Assembly: GCA_030746775.1 (NCBI GenBank)
Contig: JASLLZ010000009.1
Span: 1-64,000, forward strand
Origin: Rhodospirillales bacterium
Lineage (GTDB): Bacteria > Pseudomonadota > Alphaproteobacteria > Rhodospirillales > JASLLZ01
Direction of reading: 5' to 3'
DNA: 64,000 nt
Within the stretch, counting starts at the first letter, position 1; every line of letters starts with the position of its first letter. The notes under the pieces were generated by a model. That model was not told the DNA's origin. It saw only the letters and a program-made list of their open reading frames with translations, and did not search any database. Position numbers and translations under genes: made by a program. This document shows positions 30,976 through 39,922 of the stretch, piece by piece.

Positions 30976-31842
30976 ATGAGCGGACCGCGTATCTTCACCT
31001 GCAACTGGACCTTGTTTCCGATCATGGACACGGTGGCGGCGGCGCGCCTTAGCGCCCGCGAGGGGTTCGCCGGGATCGAGCTGGAGTGCGACCCCCTCGG
31101 CTTGTGGCCGACCACCGTGGCGGCGGCGACGGTCGCCGAACTGGCCGCCATCGGCCGGGCGGAGGGACTTGCCTATACCGTGCATGCGCCGGACGACCTC
31201 AACCCGGCCACCGCGCTGCCCGACCAACGGACGCGCGACGACGAAATCTTCAAGCGCCTGGTCGACCTGGCCCGGCGTCTCGAAAGCCCGGTCGTCGGCA
31301 TTCACCCCGGTGTCGTCGAGGGGCTGTTCGGTCTCGAGCGCAAGGGCGTACCGTTCGCCACCGAGCGCTTCGACCGCGACCGCTTGGCACGCGACGCCCG
31401 TAAGCGCGCCGTCGAGACCTATGTCCGCTGGGCCGATCTGACGGTCGAGGCGGGGCTATTCCTGACCATAGAGAACGAGGTCCACGTACATCACAGCGCC
31501 GCCCCCACGGCGGAGATCCTGGCCGATCTGATCGAGGCGACGGGGCGCGACGACATCAAGGTCAATCTGGATACCGGCCACGCCTTCATCGGCGCCGGCT
31601 TGGCCGAAGAGTTTGCGGTACTGCGTGATCGCATCGTCCATATTCACCTCAACGACGGCCGCACGCCGGGGGTCAGCGAACACCTGCCTTTGGGCGCCGG
31701 AGTGGCGGACTTCGCGCCGCTGACTTCCTTTATGAACGACTTCGAAGGCGCGCTCGTGCTCGAAATCTACGCCCCGGACCGGCCGGTCGAGGCAACCCTG
31801 GAAAGCCGTGACCATTTGAAGGGCATCCTGGCCGCCGCTTGA
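30976..31842 (+). CDS. sugar phosphate isomerase/epimerase, tandem paralog
   Basis: IENEVHVHH, VNLDTGHAF, HIHLNDGR, LVLEIYAPD; collinear similarity with previous gene. Confidence 0.87.
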   Translation: MSGPRIFTCNWTLFPIMDTVAAARLSAREGFAGIELECDPLGLWPTTVAAATVAELAAIGRAEGLAYTVHAPDDLNPATALPDQRTRDDEIFKRLVDLARRLESPVVGIHPGVVEGLFGLERKGVPFATERFDRDRLARDARKRAVETYVRWADLTVEAGLFLTIENEVHVHHSAAPTAEILADLIEATGRDDIKVNLDTGHAFIGAGLAEEFAVLRDRIVHIHLNDGRTPGVSEHLPLGAGVADFAPLTSFMNDFEGALVLEIYAPDRPVEATLESRDHLKGILAAA

Positions 31843-31895
31843 CGCTTGGCCTAGCTTTTGGGCACAGTCACGGCGACGCGAATGAGGGAAGCCCC

Positions 31896-32657
31896 ATGCT
31901 GGCCGAACAGCGGCGCAATGTAATTCTGGAGATTGTGGCGGAGCGGGGTTCGGTGTCGGTGAACGAGCTTTTTCGCCGCCTTGCCGTGTCCCATGAAACC
32001 ATCCGCCGCGACATCACGCGACTGGCCCGCGAGAACCGGCTGCGCAAGACCCATGGCGGGGCGCTGTCGCTGGATTCGGTGGAACCCGCCTTCACCGAGC
32101 GCATGGGAGTCAATATCGAGGGCAAGCGGGCCATCGGGCGGCTGGCCGCCGGCCTGGTCCCCGACGGCGCCTCGGTGATCATCGATTCGGGCACTTCGAC
32201 CCTGTGCCTGGCCGAGGCCCTGAAGTCCCACCGCCGCCTGACGGTTTATACCAACGATATTCACGTTGCCGGACGTCTGGCGGGGCGCAACGACAACCGG
32301 GTGTTGCTCCTCGGCGGCGAAATCCAGGGCACCGAGGGGGCGACCATGGGCCGCGACACCACGGCCATGCTGGACAACTATTTTACCGACTTTTCCTTCA
32401 TCGGCGTCGGCGCGCTGACGGCGCGGCCGTCGTTGATGGACTATTCCCGCGAGGCGGCCGAATTGCGCGCCCGTATGATTATCTCGGCGCGCCAGGGTGT
32501 TCTTCTGGCCGAGCACACCAAATTCAATCGCACGGCCCCGGTGCGCGTCGCCAACCTGGAAAAGGTCAGTCACTTGGTGGTCGACCGCAAACCGAAGGGC
32601 GCTCTGGCAAAGGTCCTTCGTGCCCTGGCCGCCGAGCTATTGGTGGCCGACGACTAA
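31896..32657 (+). CDS. DeoR/GlpR-family transcriptional regulator
   Basis: MLAEQRRNVILEIVAERGSVSVNELFRRLAVSHETIRRDITRLARENRLRKTHGGAL. Confidence 0.94.
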   Translation: MLAEQRRNVILEIVAERGSVSVNELFRRLAVSHETIRRDITRLARENRLRKTHGGALSLDSVEPAFTERMGVNIEGKRAIGRLAAGLVPDGASVIIDSGTSTLCLAEALKSHRRLTVYTNDIHVAGRLAGRNDNRVLLLGGEIQGTEGATMGRDTTAMLDNYFTDFSFIGVGALTARPSLMDYSREAAELRARMIISARQGVLLAEHTKFNRTAPVRVANLEKVSHLVVDRKPKGALAKVLRALAAELLVADD

Positions 32658-32661
32658 CGCC

Positions 32662-33372
32662 TCAACCGGCGGCGATAATCTGGCCGTTGCGTGTCTCGCC
32701 GGGCGTTGCCAGGTCGACGAAAACCCCGGCGATGTCTTCGGGCGGCCTCAGAGTCATCGGGTCCTCGCCGGGAAAGGCTTCGGCGCGCATGGCGCTGCGG
32801 ATGACGCCGGGGTCGACCAGATTGACGCGAATGGGTGTCTTCGCCACCTCGGCGGCATAGATCTTGATCATGGTTTCCAGTGCCGACTTGGTCGTCGCGT
32901 AGGTCCCCCAATAGGGCTTGGTGCCGCGCGCCGCGCCCGAGGTGACGAAAAGGGCGCGCCCGGCATCGGACTGGCGCAGCAAGGGATCGAAACTGCGAAT
33001 CAGGCGCCAATTGGCGGTAAGGTTCAGCGCCACGGTCTGTTCCCAAAGCGCCGGATCGGTATGGCCGAGCGGACCCAGTATGCCCAGCATGGCGGCGTTG
33101 CCGACCAAGACGTCAAGGCGCCCAAAGCGTTGGAAGACGGCGGCTCCCATCTCGTCTATCTTGGCATAATCGGTGAGGTCGGCGGGAACCAGGGTGGCGT
33201 GGCCGCCGATTTTCTGGATCTCGTCGTCGAGCTCCTCCAGCGCGCCCTGGGTGCGGGCAATCAAGATCAGGTGCGCGCCTTCTTCGGCGAAGCGCTTCGC
33301 CACGGCGCGTCCGATGCCCCGCGAGGCCCCGGTGACAAGCGCCACGCGCCCTTCCAATCTGCCGCCGGTCAT
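32662..33372 (-). CDS. short-chain dehydrogenase/reductase
   Basis: VALVTGASRGIGRAVAKRFAEEG, LVGNAAMLG, YATTK. Confidence 0.92.
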   Translation of the reverse strand: MTGGRLEGRVALVTGASRGIGRAVAKRFAEEGAHLILIARTQGALEELDDEIQKIGGHATLVPADLTDYAKIDEMGAAVFQRFGRLDVLVGNAAMLGILGPLGHTDPALWEQTVALNLTANWRLIRSFDPLLRQSDAGRALFVTSGAARGTKPYWGTYATTKSALETMIKIYAAEVAKTPIRVNLVDPGVIRSAMRAEAFPGEDPMTLRPPEDIAGVFVDLATPGETRNGQIIAAG

Positions 33373-33374
33373 GG

Positions 33375-33481
33375 CTAGAGCATTTTCCGTTCACATGCGT
33401 TCACCGAAAATTCTCTACCTCCTTGTTTTAACCGCAAATACGTCGTCGCAGATGTAACCATCTGCTCGGGATTTGCTCTAG
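33375..33481 (-). repeat. 107-bp dispersed palindromic-ended repeat element, copy 2 (inverted relative to copy 1)
   Basis: Reverse complement CTAGAGCAAATCCCGAGCAGATGG...GGAAAATGCTCTAG aligns end to end, without gaps, with 18509..18615. Confidence 0.9.
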
Positions 33482-34932
33482 CCTTGATCGGCGAGCAGCG
33501 AGAGCTGCAAATGCTGGGGCCCGCCTTCGCGATCCGTCAGGGGGACCGGATACTGGCCGGTGAAACAGGCGTCGCAGAACTGCGGCACCTCGGAGTCCCG
33601 GGGAGTCCCGCCGACGGCGCGGTAGAGACCATCGATGGAAATGAAGGCCAGGGAATCGACGCCGATGTGCCGCGCCATGGCCTCGACGTCGTAGTCGGTC
33701 GCCAGGAGCTCCTTGCTCTCCGGCGTGTCGATGCCATAGAAGCACGAATGCGCCGTCGGCGGGCTGGAAATGCGCAAGTGAACTTCCTTGGCGCCGGCGC
33801 CGCGGACCATTTCGACGATCTTCAACGAGGTGGTGCCGCGGACGATGGAATCATCGACCAAAACAACCCGCTTGTCCTTGAACTTGGCCGCGTTGGCATT
33901 GTGTTTGAGCTTGACGCCGAGGTGGCGGATCTGGTCCGAGGGCTCGATGAAGGTGCGCCCCACGTAATGATTGCGGATGATGCCAAGTTCGAACGGCAGC
34001 CGCGCTTCCTCGGCGAAGCCGAGCCCGGCGGGAACCCCGGAATCGGGAACCGGCACCACCATGTCCACGGGCACCGGGCTCTCGCGCGCCAGTTCGGCGC
34101 CGATGCGCTTGCGCACGTCATAGACGTTTTTTCCGTCAACCGTGCTGTCGGGGCGCGAAAAATAGATGTACTCGAAGATGCAAAATCGCGCCGGTTCATG
34201 GATGAAGGGCTTGATCGAGTGAAGGCCGTCCGCGTCGATGACGACGACCTCGCCCGGTTCGACGTCGCGCACGAACTCGGCGCCGATGATATCGAGGGCG
34301 CAGGTTTCGGAGGCCAGGATGAAGGCGTCGCCCAGCCGACCCAGAATCAGGGGCCGGATGCCAAGCGGATCGCGAACACCGATCAGGGCCTCCTTGGTCA
34401 GGGCGACCACGGCATAGGCGCCTTCGATCTGTTTCAAGGCATCGATCATGCGGTCGACCACGGTGGAATAGAGGCTGGTGGCGATGAGGTGAATAATGAC
34501 CTCGGTATCCATGGTCGACTGAAAGATGCAGCCCCGCTTGACGAGAGTCTTGCGCAAGCCGATGGCGTTGGTCAGATTGCCGTTATGGGCGATCGCCAGG
34601 CCGCCGAAATCGAACTCGGCGAACAAGGGCTGGACGTTACGCAAGATGGTACCGCCGGCCGTTGAATAGCGGTTGTGGCCGATAGCCAGGGCGCCGGGCA
34701 ACCAACCGATGACCTGCTCGGAGCCGAAGCTGTCGCCGACCAGGCCGAGCGCCCGGTGATGATGAAATTGTTCGCCGTCGAAGGAGACGATGCCCGCTGC
34801 TTCCTGGCCCCGGTGTTGCAGGGCGTGCAGGCCGAGCGCGGTATGGGCGGCGGCGTCGGGGAGCCCGTGGATGCCGAAAACACCGCATTCCTCGTGGAAA
34901 TGGTCGTCGTCGCTAAGATGGATCGTCTTCAT
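33478..34932 (-). CDS. purF: amidophosphoribosyltransferase
   Basis: EECGVFGIHG N-terminus (catalytic Cys), VLVDDSIVRGTTSLKIVEMVRGAGAKEVHLRISSPP. Confidence 0.97.
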   Translation of the reverse strand: MKTIHLSDDDHFHEECGVFGIHGLPDAAAHTALGLHALQHRGQEAAGIVSFDGEQFHHHRALGLVGDSFGSEQVIGWLPGALAIGHNRYSTAGGTILRNVQPLFAEFDFGGLAIAHNGNLTNAIGLRKTLVKRGCIFQSTMDTEVIIHLIATSLYSTVVDRMIDALKQIEGAYAVVALTKEALIGVRDPLGIRPLILGRLGDAFILASETCALDIIGAEFVRDVEPGEVVVIDADGLHSIKPFIHEPARFCIFEYIYFSRPDSTVDGKNVYDVRKRIGAELARESPVPVDMVVPVPDSGVPAGLGFAEEARLPFELGIIRNHYVGRTFIEPSDQIRHLGVKLKHNANAAKFKDKRVVLVDDSIVRGTTSLKIVEMVRGAGAKEVHLRISSPPTAHSCFYGIDTPESKELLATDYDVEAMARHIGVDSLAFISIDGLYRAVGGTPRDSEVPQFCDACFTGQYPVPLTDREGGPQHLQLSLLADQG

Positions 34933-34943
34933 GGGCTTCCTCG

Positions 34944-35615
34944 TCACCGTTTGTTCTGAATCAGACGCTCCATATCCGTGCGCTCCTTACGGTCGTATCC
35001 GGGTGTGCCCTCGGTCTCGCCGCTTTTCGGATTCGGCGTAAGCATGTCGCGGAGAATCTTCTCCGGGTCAAGCGCTTTCAGCGCTTTGTCTTCCGCGTCC
35101 TTGGCGGTTTCGGCGCCGGCCTCGGCGATGTCCTCTGGCACCAGGGCCTCCAGAAGGTCCGCTCCGGCCTCGACCAGCGGCATAACGCGGGCCGTGCGCA
35201 GCCATTCGGGCTGCTCCTTGGGCGGCGCCATCCATTCGACGGCGATATAGGCCAGGCAGACCAGGACGGCGCCGCGCAGCACGCCGAACAAAAAGCCGAG
35301 CGAGCGGTCCAGCACGTTGAGGGCGCTTTCCTGGACCCGTCTGGCGATGAAACCGGTGATAAAAGCAAAGATGGCGAGACTGGCGATAAAGAGGACGACG
35401 CCGGACACGAAGTCGGCGGCAATTTCCATGGTAATTAGTTCGCGCATGTAAGGCTTAAGATAAGGATAGCCGTGGATGGTGCCGAAGATGGCGCCGATCC
35501 AGCTTGCCACCGCCAGGACCTCGTGGACGAAGCCCCGTCCCCAGGCGATGAGCGCCGAGATCAAAAGCACCACGCCGACGGCGATATCGACGCCGTTGAT
35601 CCCCATCTCATCCAT
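34944..35615 (-). CDS. cvpA: CvpA family protein
   Basis: MDEMGINGVDIAVGVVLLISALIAWGRGFVHEVLAVASWIGA; located between purF and radA. Confidence 0.9.
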   Translation of the reverse strand: MDEMGINGVDIAVGVVLLISALIAWGRGFVHEVLAVASWIGAIFGTIHGYPYLKPYMRELITMEIAADFVSGVVLFIASLAIFAFITGFIARRVQESALNVLDRSLGFLFGVLRGAVLVCLAYIAVEWMAPPKEQPEWLRTARVMPLVEAGADLLEALVPEDIAEAGAETAKDAEDKALKALDPEKILRDMLTPNPKSGETEGTPGYDRKERTDMERLIQNKR

Positions 35616-36999
35616 GGCGCCGGCCTTGGGCAAGTCGTGGCGGCGCCGGGAACATCCGCGCCAGGTCGACAAGGTGATCGACGGCCTGGACTTCCAGGCC
35701 CTGGTTTCGCCCTCCCTTGGTCCCGCGCTTGGGCATGATGGCGCCGGTGAAGCCCAGCTTCGATGCTTCTTTGAGTCGGTTGTCGGTATGGGCCACGGCC
35801 CTTGCTTCGCCCGACAGGCCGACCTCGCCGAAGACCACGGTACCGGGCGGGCAAGGGGTGCCGCTCAACGATGACGCCAGGGCCGCGGCAACCGCCAGGT
35901 CCGCCGCCGGTTCGGTGATGCGCAGGCCCCCCGCGACGTTGAGATAGACGTCGTTGCCGGCCAGCGCCAAGCCGCAGCGCGCCTCAAGCACGGCCAATAT
36001 CATGGCCAGGCGGGCCGCGTCCCAGCCGACAACGGCGCGCCTCGGCGTGGCCAGGGCCGACGGCGCCACCAGGGCCTGAATTTCAACCAACACCGGACGG
36101 CTGCCCTCGATGCCGGCAAAGACGCAGGCGCCGCTGACCTCGCCCTGGCGGTCGGACAGAAACAGCGCCGACGGATTGGCGACTTCCTTCAGGCCGGCGC
36201 CGGTCATCTCGAAGACGCCGATTTCGTCGGTCGGCCCAAAGCGGTTCTTGACGGCGCGCATGATGCGGAACTGGTGGCTGCGCTCGCCCTCGAAATAGAG
36301 CACCGTGTCGACCATGTGTTCGAGCACCCGGGGGCCGGCGATCAATCCTTCCTTGGTCACGTGGCCGACCAGCAGCACGGTAAAGCCCAGGCGCTTGGCC
36401 AGCCGGATCAGTTCCTGGGCCGAGGCGCGCACCTGTGCCACGGTGCCAGGCGCCGAATCGAGGCTGTCGACGAACATGGTCTGGATCGAATCGATGATCA
36501 CGATGTCGGGGGCCCCCTTGCCGTCGAGGGAGGCGACGATATCACGCACATTGGTGGCGGCGGCGAGCTTGATCGGCGCCTGGCTCAGGCCCAGGCGCTC
36601 GGCGCGCAGCCTGACCTGGTCGATGGCCTCCTCGCCCGAGATGTAGAGGCACTGGAAACGGTCCGCCAGGGCGGCGCAAACCTGCAACAGCACGGTCGAT
36701 TTTCCGATGCCCGGATCGCCGCCGACAAGCAAGCCCGAGGCCGCCACCATGCCGCCGCCGCACACCCGGTCGAATTCCTTGATGCCGCTGACGCGGCGCG
36801 CCGGCGTCTCGCTCGATCCCTCGAGACCGACCAGGGTGATCTTGCGCCCGCGCCTGGCCCCCAGGCCGCGCGGCGCCGATTCCGCCGGCGCTTCCTCGAC
36901 AAGCGTGTTCCAGGCACCGCAAGACTCGCAACGGCCGACCCATTTCGGGTGCGCGCCGCCGCATTCCTGGCATACGTATGAGGACGCTTTGCGGGGCAA
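35608..36999 (-). CDS. radA: DNA repair protein RadA (Sms), TTG start
   Basis: SSYVCQECGGAHPKWVGRCESCGAWNT zinc finger; GDPGIGKSTVLLQ Walker A; in-frame stop upstream and no other start leaves TTG at 36999. Confidence 0.96.
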   Translation of the reverse strand: MPRKASSYVCQECGGAHPKWVGRCESCGAWNTLVEEAPAESAPRGLGARRGRKITLVGLEGSSETPARRVSGIKEFDRVCGGGMVAASGLLVGGDPGIGKSTVLLQVCAALADRFQCLYISGEEAIDQVRLRAERLGLSQAPIKLAAATNVRDIVASLDGKGAPDIVIIDSIQTMFVDSLDSAPGTVAQVRASAQELIRLAKRLGFTVLLVGHVTKEGLIAGPRVLEHMVDTVLYFEGERSHQFRIMRAVKNRFGPTDEIGVFEMTGAGLKEVANPSALFLSDRQGEVSGACVFAGIEGSRPVLVEIQALVAPSALATPRRAVVGWDAARLAMILAVLEARCGLALAGNDVYLNVAGGLRITEPAADLAVAAALASSLSGTPCPPGTVVFGEVGLSGEARAVAHTDNRLKEASKLGFTGAIMPKRGTKGGRNQGLEVQAVDHLVDLARMFPAPPRLAQGRRHG

Positions 37000-37017
37000 A
37001 GGAGGAGACCCTCCTTT
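36998..37017 (-). promoter_or_regulatory. perfect 8-bp hairpin covering radA Shine-Dalgarno and start codon
   Basis: mRNA strand reads AAAGGAGG-GTCT-CCTCCTTT-G; the 3' arm includes the first two bases of the TTG start. Confidence 0.75.
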
Positions 37018-37174
37018 ACGGGTTCGGCACGATCACGCCCGGACCGCCATTTTGATGGGGCCCTCGGCGCGGCCGGATGCAATGGGAGACCCCGCGCCCG
37101 GTGAACAGCGCCAGGCGTCCGGCGTTGGCCAGAAAGACCAGGAAGAAGCGGCCGATCGGTTGCAGGAAGTTCAT
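37016..37174 (-). pseudogene. truncated MlaE-like ABC permease N-terminus / radA leader ORF (52 codons)
   Basis: MNFLQPIGRFFLVFLANAGRLALFTGRGVSHCIRPRRGPHQNGGPGVIVPNP*; the first ~35 residues resemble the MlaE family N-terminus (GRLALFTGRAxSHCxRPPF), then diverge. Confidence 0.55.
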
Positions 37175-37189
37175 CGGGCTTGCGCGTCC

Positions 37190-38296
37190 TCAGTCGGCGC
37201 CGTCGAGATAGACCCGATGGTAGCGCGATCCCAGTCCGGTCAGTATCTCGTGGCCGATGGTGCCGGCCTCGGCGGCGACGGAATCGACGGGGTTGTGGGG
37301 ACCGATCAGGTCGACGGGGGCGCCCGGACGAGCCGCGTCATCCGCTACGTCGGAAACATCCAGCGTGATAAGATCCATGGAAACGCGTCCCACTATCGGC
37401 ACCCGGATGTCTCCCATATAGCCACAGCCGGAATTGCTCAAGGAGCGCAAATATCCGTCGGCATAGCCGACGCCGACGGTGGCGACGCGTCCCCGCCGCG
37501 CCACGCGGTGGCTCGCACCATAACCAACGGTCTGGGGCCTGTCAACGTCACGGACTTGCAGGATTTTCCCTTGTAAACGAACGACTTGGGCCATGGGATT
37601 GGTCTCGCCGGGGCGCGGCCCGACGCCGTACAGCGAGACCCCCGGACGGGCCAGGTCGAAGTGGTATTCGGGACCCAGGAAGATCCCCGACGAGTTGGCG
37701 AACGAGGCCTTGAGGTGGCTAAACTTGTGGCGGGCGCGGAGGAAGTCGGCCAATTGCTGGCGGTTGAGGGGATGATCGGCTTCGTCGGCGCAGGCCAGAT
37801 GGCTCATTACGGTGGCCACCTCGATGCCGTCGAGGCGCTCGGGCTCGCGGATCAGGATCGCGGTCTCGTCGGGCGGCAGGCCCAGGCGCGCCATGCCGGT
37901 ATCGATGTGCAGGTCGGCCGGCAGGGGCGCGCCCCGGACGTGGGCCAGATCGCCCCAGGCCTCGATGTCGCCCAGGCTGTTGAGAACCGGCACCAGTTGG
38001 TGGTCGATCAAAGTCTCCTCGCTGCCCGGCACGGGGCCGCCGAGGACATGGATCGTCGCCGCGGGGGCAACCCGGCGCACGGCCACCCCTTCGTCGACTT
38101 GGGCGACGAAGAAGGTTTCGCAGCCGGCCCGGGCGAGGGCCGGCGCCACACGCTCGGCACCCAGGCCGTAGGCGTCGGCCTTGATCACGGCGGCGCATTC
38201 GGCATCCGCCAGCATGCTTTTCAGCAACAGCCAGTTGGCGACGATTCCATTCAGGTCGATGGTAAGGACGGCGCCGCTGTGATCGGACTTGGACAT
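37190..38296 (-). CDS. alr: alanine racemase
   Basis: AAVIKADAYGLGAERVAPAL (PLP Lys), LHIDTGMARLGL, VGYGASHRVARRGRVATVGVGYADGY. Confidence 0.96.
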   Translation of the reverse strand: MSKSDHSGAVLTIDLNGIVANWLLLKSMLADAECAAVIKADAYGLGAERVAPALARAGCETFFVAQVDEGVAVRRVAPAATIHVLGGPVPGSEETLIDHQLVPVLNSLGDIEAWGDLAHVRGAPLPADLHIDTGMARLGLPPDETAILIREPERLDGIEVATVMSHLACADEADHPLNRQQLADFLRARHKFSHLKASFANSSGIFLGPEYHFDLARPGVSLYGVGPRPGETNPMAQVVRLQGKILQVRDVDRPQTVGYGASHRVARRGRVATVGVGYADGYLRSLSNSGCGYMGDIRVPIVGRVSMDLITLDVSDVADDAARPGAPVDLIGPHNPVDSVAAEAGTIGHEILTGLGSRYHRVYLDGAD

Positions 38297-38304
38297 CAAC
38301 GGCT

Positions 38305-39810
38305 TCAGGCTTCGGGATCGTGGTGGGTATCCAGGTCGCCGAAGCGCGTAAAGGCGCCTTCGAAGAATAAGCTGACGTTGCCGGTCGGACCGTGGCGTTG
38401 CTTGGCGACAATGACGTCGGCCTTGTTCTTGGCGGCGTCGCGGCGCAGTTCCCACCGTCCGTAGCGCTCGTGGAAATGATCTTCTTTCTCGTCGACTCGT
38501 TGCGATGGCTGATCGCGCTCGAGGTAGTATTCCTCGCGAAAAATGAACATGACCACGTCGGCGTCCTGCTCGATGGTTCCCGAATCGCGCAGGTCCGCCA
38601 GTTGCGGACGCTTGTTGTCGCGTTGTTCGACGGCGCGCGAAAGCTGCGACAGGGCGAGCACGGGAACGTCGAGCTCCTTGGCCAGTGTCTTGAGACCGCG
38701 GGTGATCTCCGAGATTTCCTGAACCCGGCTGTCGTTGCGGCTGCCCGGTCCCGGGCTCATGAGCTGCAGGTAGTCGACCACGATCAGGCCCAGTTTTTCG
38801 GTGCGCTTGAGCCGCCGCGCGCGGGTCCGCAACTGGGCCACCGACAGGGCCGGCGAATCGTCAATGAAGATGGGGATGGCGTAAAGCTCCTGGCTGCCCA
38901 CCGCCAGGCGGTTGAATTCGTCGTTGGTAAGCTCCCCCTTGCGCATGCGGTCGGACGATATGTTGGTCTGCTCCGAAATGATGCGGCTGGCCAGTTGTTC
39001 GGCCGACATTTCGAGCGAGAAAAACCCGACGACGGCGCCGTCGTCGGCCGTCGTGCTTCGACGGGTGTAAGCGGCGTTGAAGGCGATGTTGGTGGCCAGG
39101 GCGGTCTTGCCCATCGATGGCCGTCCGGCCAGGATCACCAGGTCCGAGCGGTGCAGGCCGCCGAGCAAGGTATCGAGATCGCGCAAGCCCGTGGGAACGC
39201 CGCTGAGGCGGCCCTCGCGCTTGTGCGCCGCCTGGGCCATATCGATGGCGTCGAGCAGAGTGTCCTTGAAGGGCCGAAAACCGCCTTCCAATTCTCCCGT
39301 GGCGGCGAGTTCGAAAAGCCGCTGTTCGGTCTTTTCGATCTGTTCGTCGGCGGTCTCTTCGACCTCGGCGCCGAAGGCTTCGTTGACCACGTCCTGGCCG
39401 AGGGCGATGAGCTGGCGCTTGAGATAGAGATCATGGACAAGGCGGCCGTACTCGCCGGCGTTGATGACGGTGGCCGCCGAGGCGGCAAGGTCGGCGAGAT
39501 AGGCCGGCCCGCCGATGTCGACCAGGTCCTCGTCCTGTTCGAACAGCGCCTTGAGGGTTACCGGATCGGCGATCTGGCCGCGCTCGATAAGGTGCGCGCA
39601 AGCCTCGAAGATGCGCCCGTTCTGGGCCACAAAAAAGTGTTGCGGGCGCAGGAAATCGGTAACCTTTTCATAGGCCCGATTGTCGATGAAGATGGCGCCC
39701 AGCAAGGCCTTTTCGGCCTCGATGTTGTGGGGCTGGGAGCGGAAGACGGAACCACTGATGTCGCCGTTGGACGAGGCGACGGTAGGGGTGGAAGTCAGCG
39801 CAGTTGCCAT
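38305..39810 (-). CDS. dnaB: replicative DNA helicase
   Basis: PHNIEAEKALLGAIF, ILAGRPSMGKTALATNIAFNAA, RDSGTIEQDADVVMFIFREEYY. Confidence 0.97.
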   Translation of the reverse strand: MATALTSTPTVASSNGDISGSVFRSQPHNIEAEKALLGAIFIDNRAYEKVTDFLRPQHFFVAQNGRIFEACAHLIERGQIADPVTLKALFEQDEDLVDIGGPAYLADLAASAATVINAGEYGRLVHDLYLKRQLIALGQDVVNEAFGAEVEETADEQIEKTEQRLFELAATGELEGGFRPFKDTLLDAIDMAQAAHKREGRLSGVPTGLRDLDTLLGGLHRSDLVILAGRPSMGKTALATNIAFNAAYTRRSTTADDGAVVGFFSLEMSAEQLASRIISEQTNISSDRMRKGELTNDEFNRLAVGSQELYAIPIFIDDSPALSVAQLRTRARRLKRTEKLGLIVVDYLQLMSPGPGSRNDSRVQEISEITRGLKTLAKELDVPVLALSQLSRAVEQRDNKRPQLADLRDSGTIEQDADVVMFIFREEYYLERDQPSQRVDEKEDHFHERYGRWELRRDAAKNKADVIVAKQRHGPTGNVSLFFEGAFTRFGDLDTHHDPEA

Positions 39811-39922
39811 CGGGGAAACCTAACGATGTGCCTGTGCCGCGCAAGCCAAATTCAATTCACAGCCCTGTGGAAATGTGTGTAAGGAGGAGACGCACCCCGT
39901 CCTTCGTGGCGTCAGCGCTGTC

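Noticed and set aside
28912-31305. 797-aa minus-strand ORF opposite the permease and TIM-barrel genes
   Set aside because: Antisense shadow ORF: the + strand frames encode clearly recognisable proteins and this translation is His/Arg/Gly-rich low-information sequence common in high-GC antisense frames.
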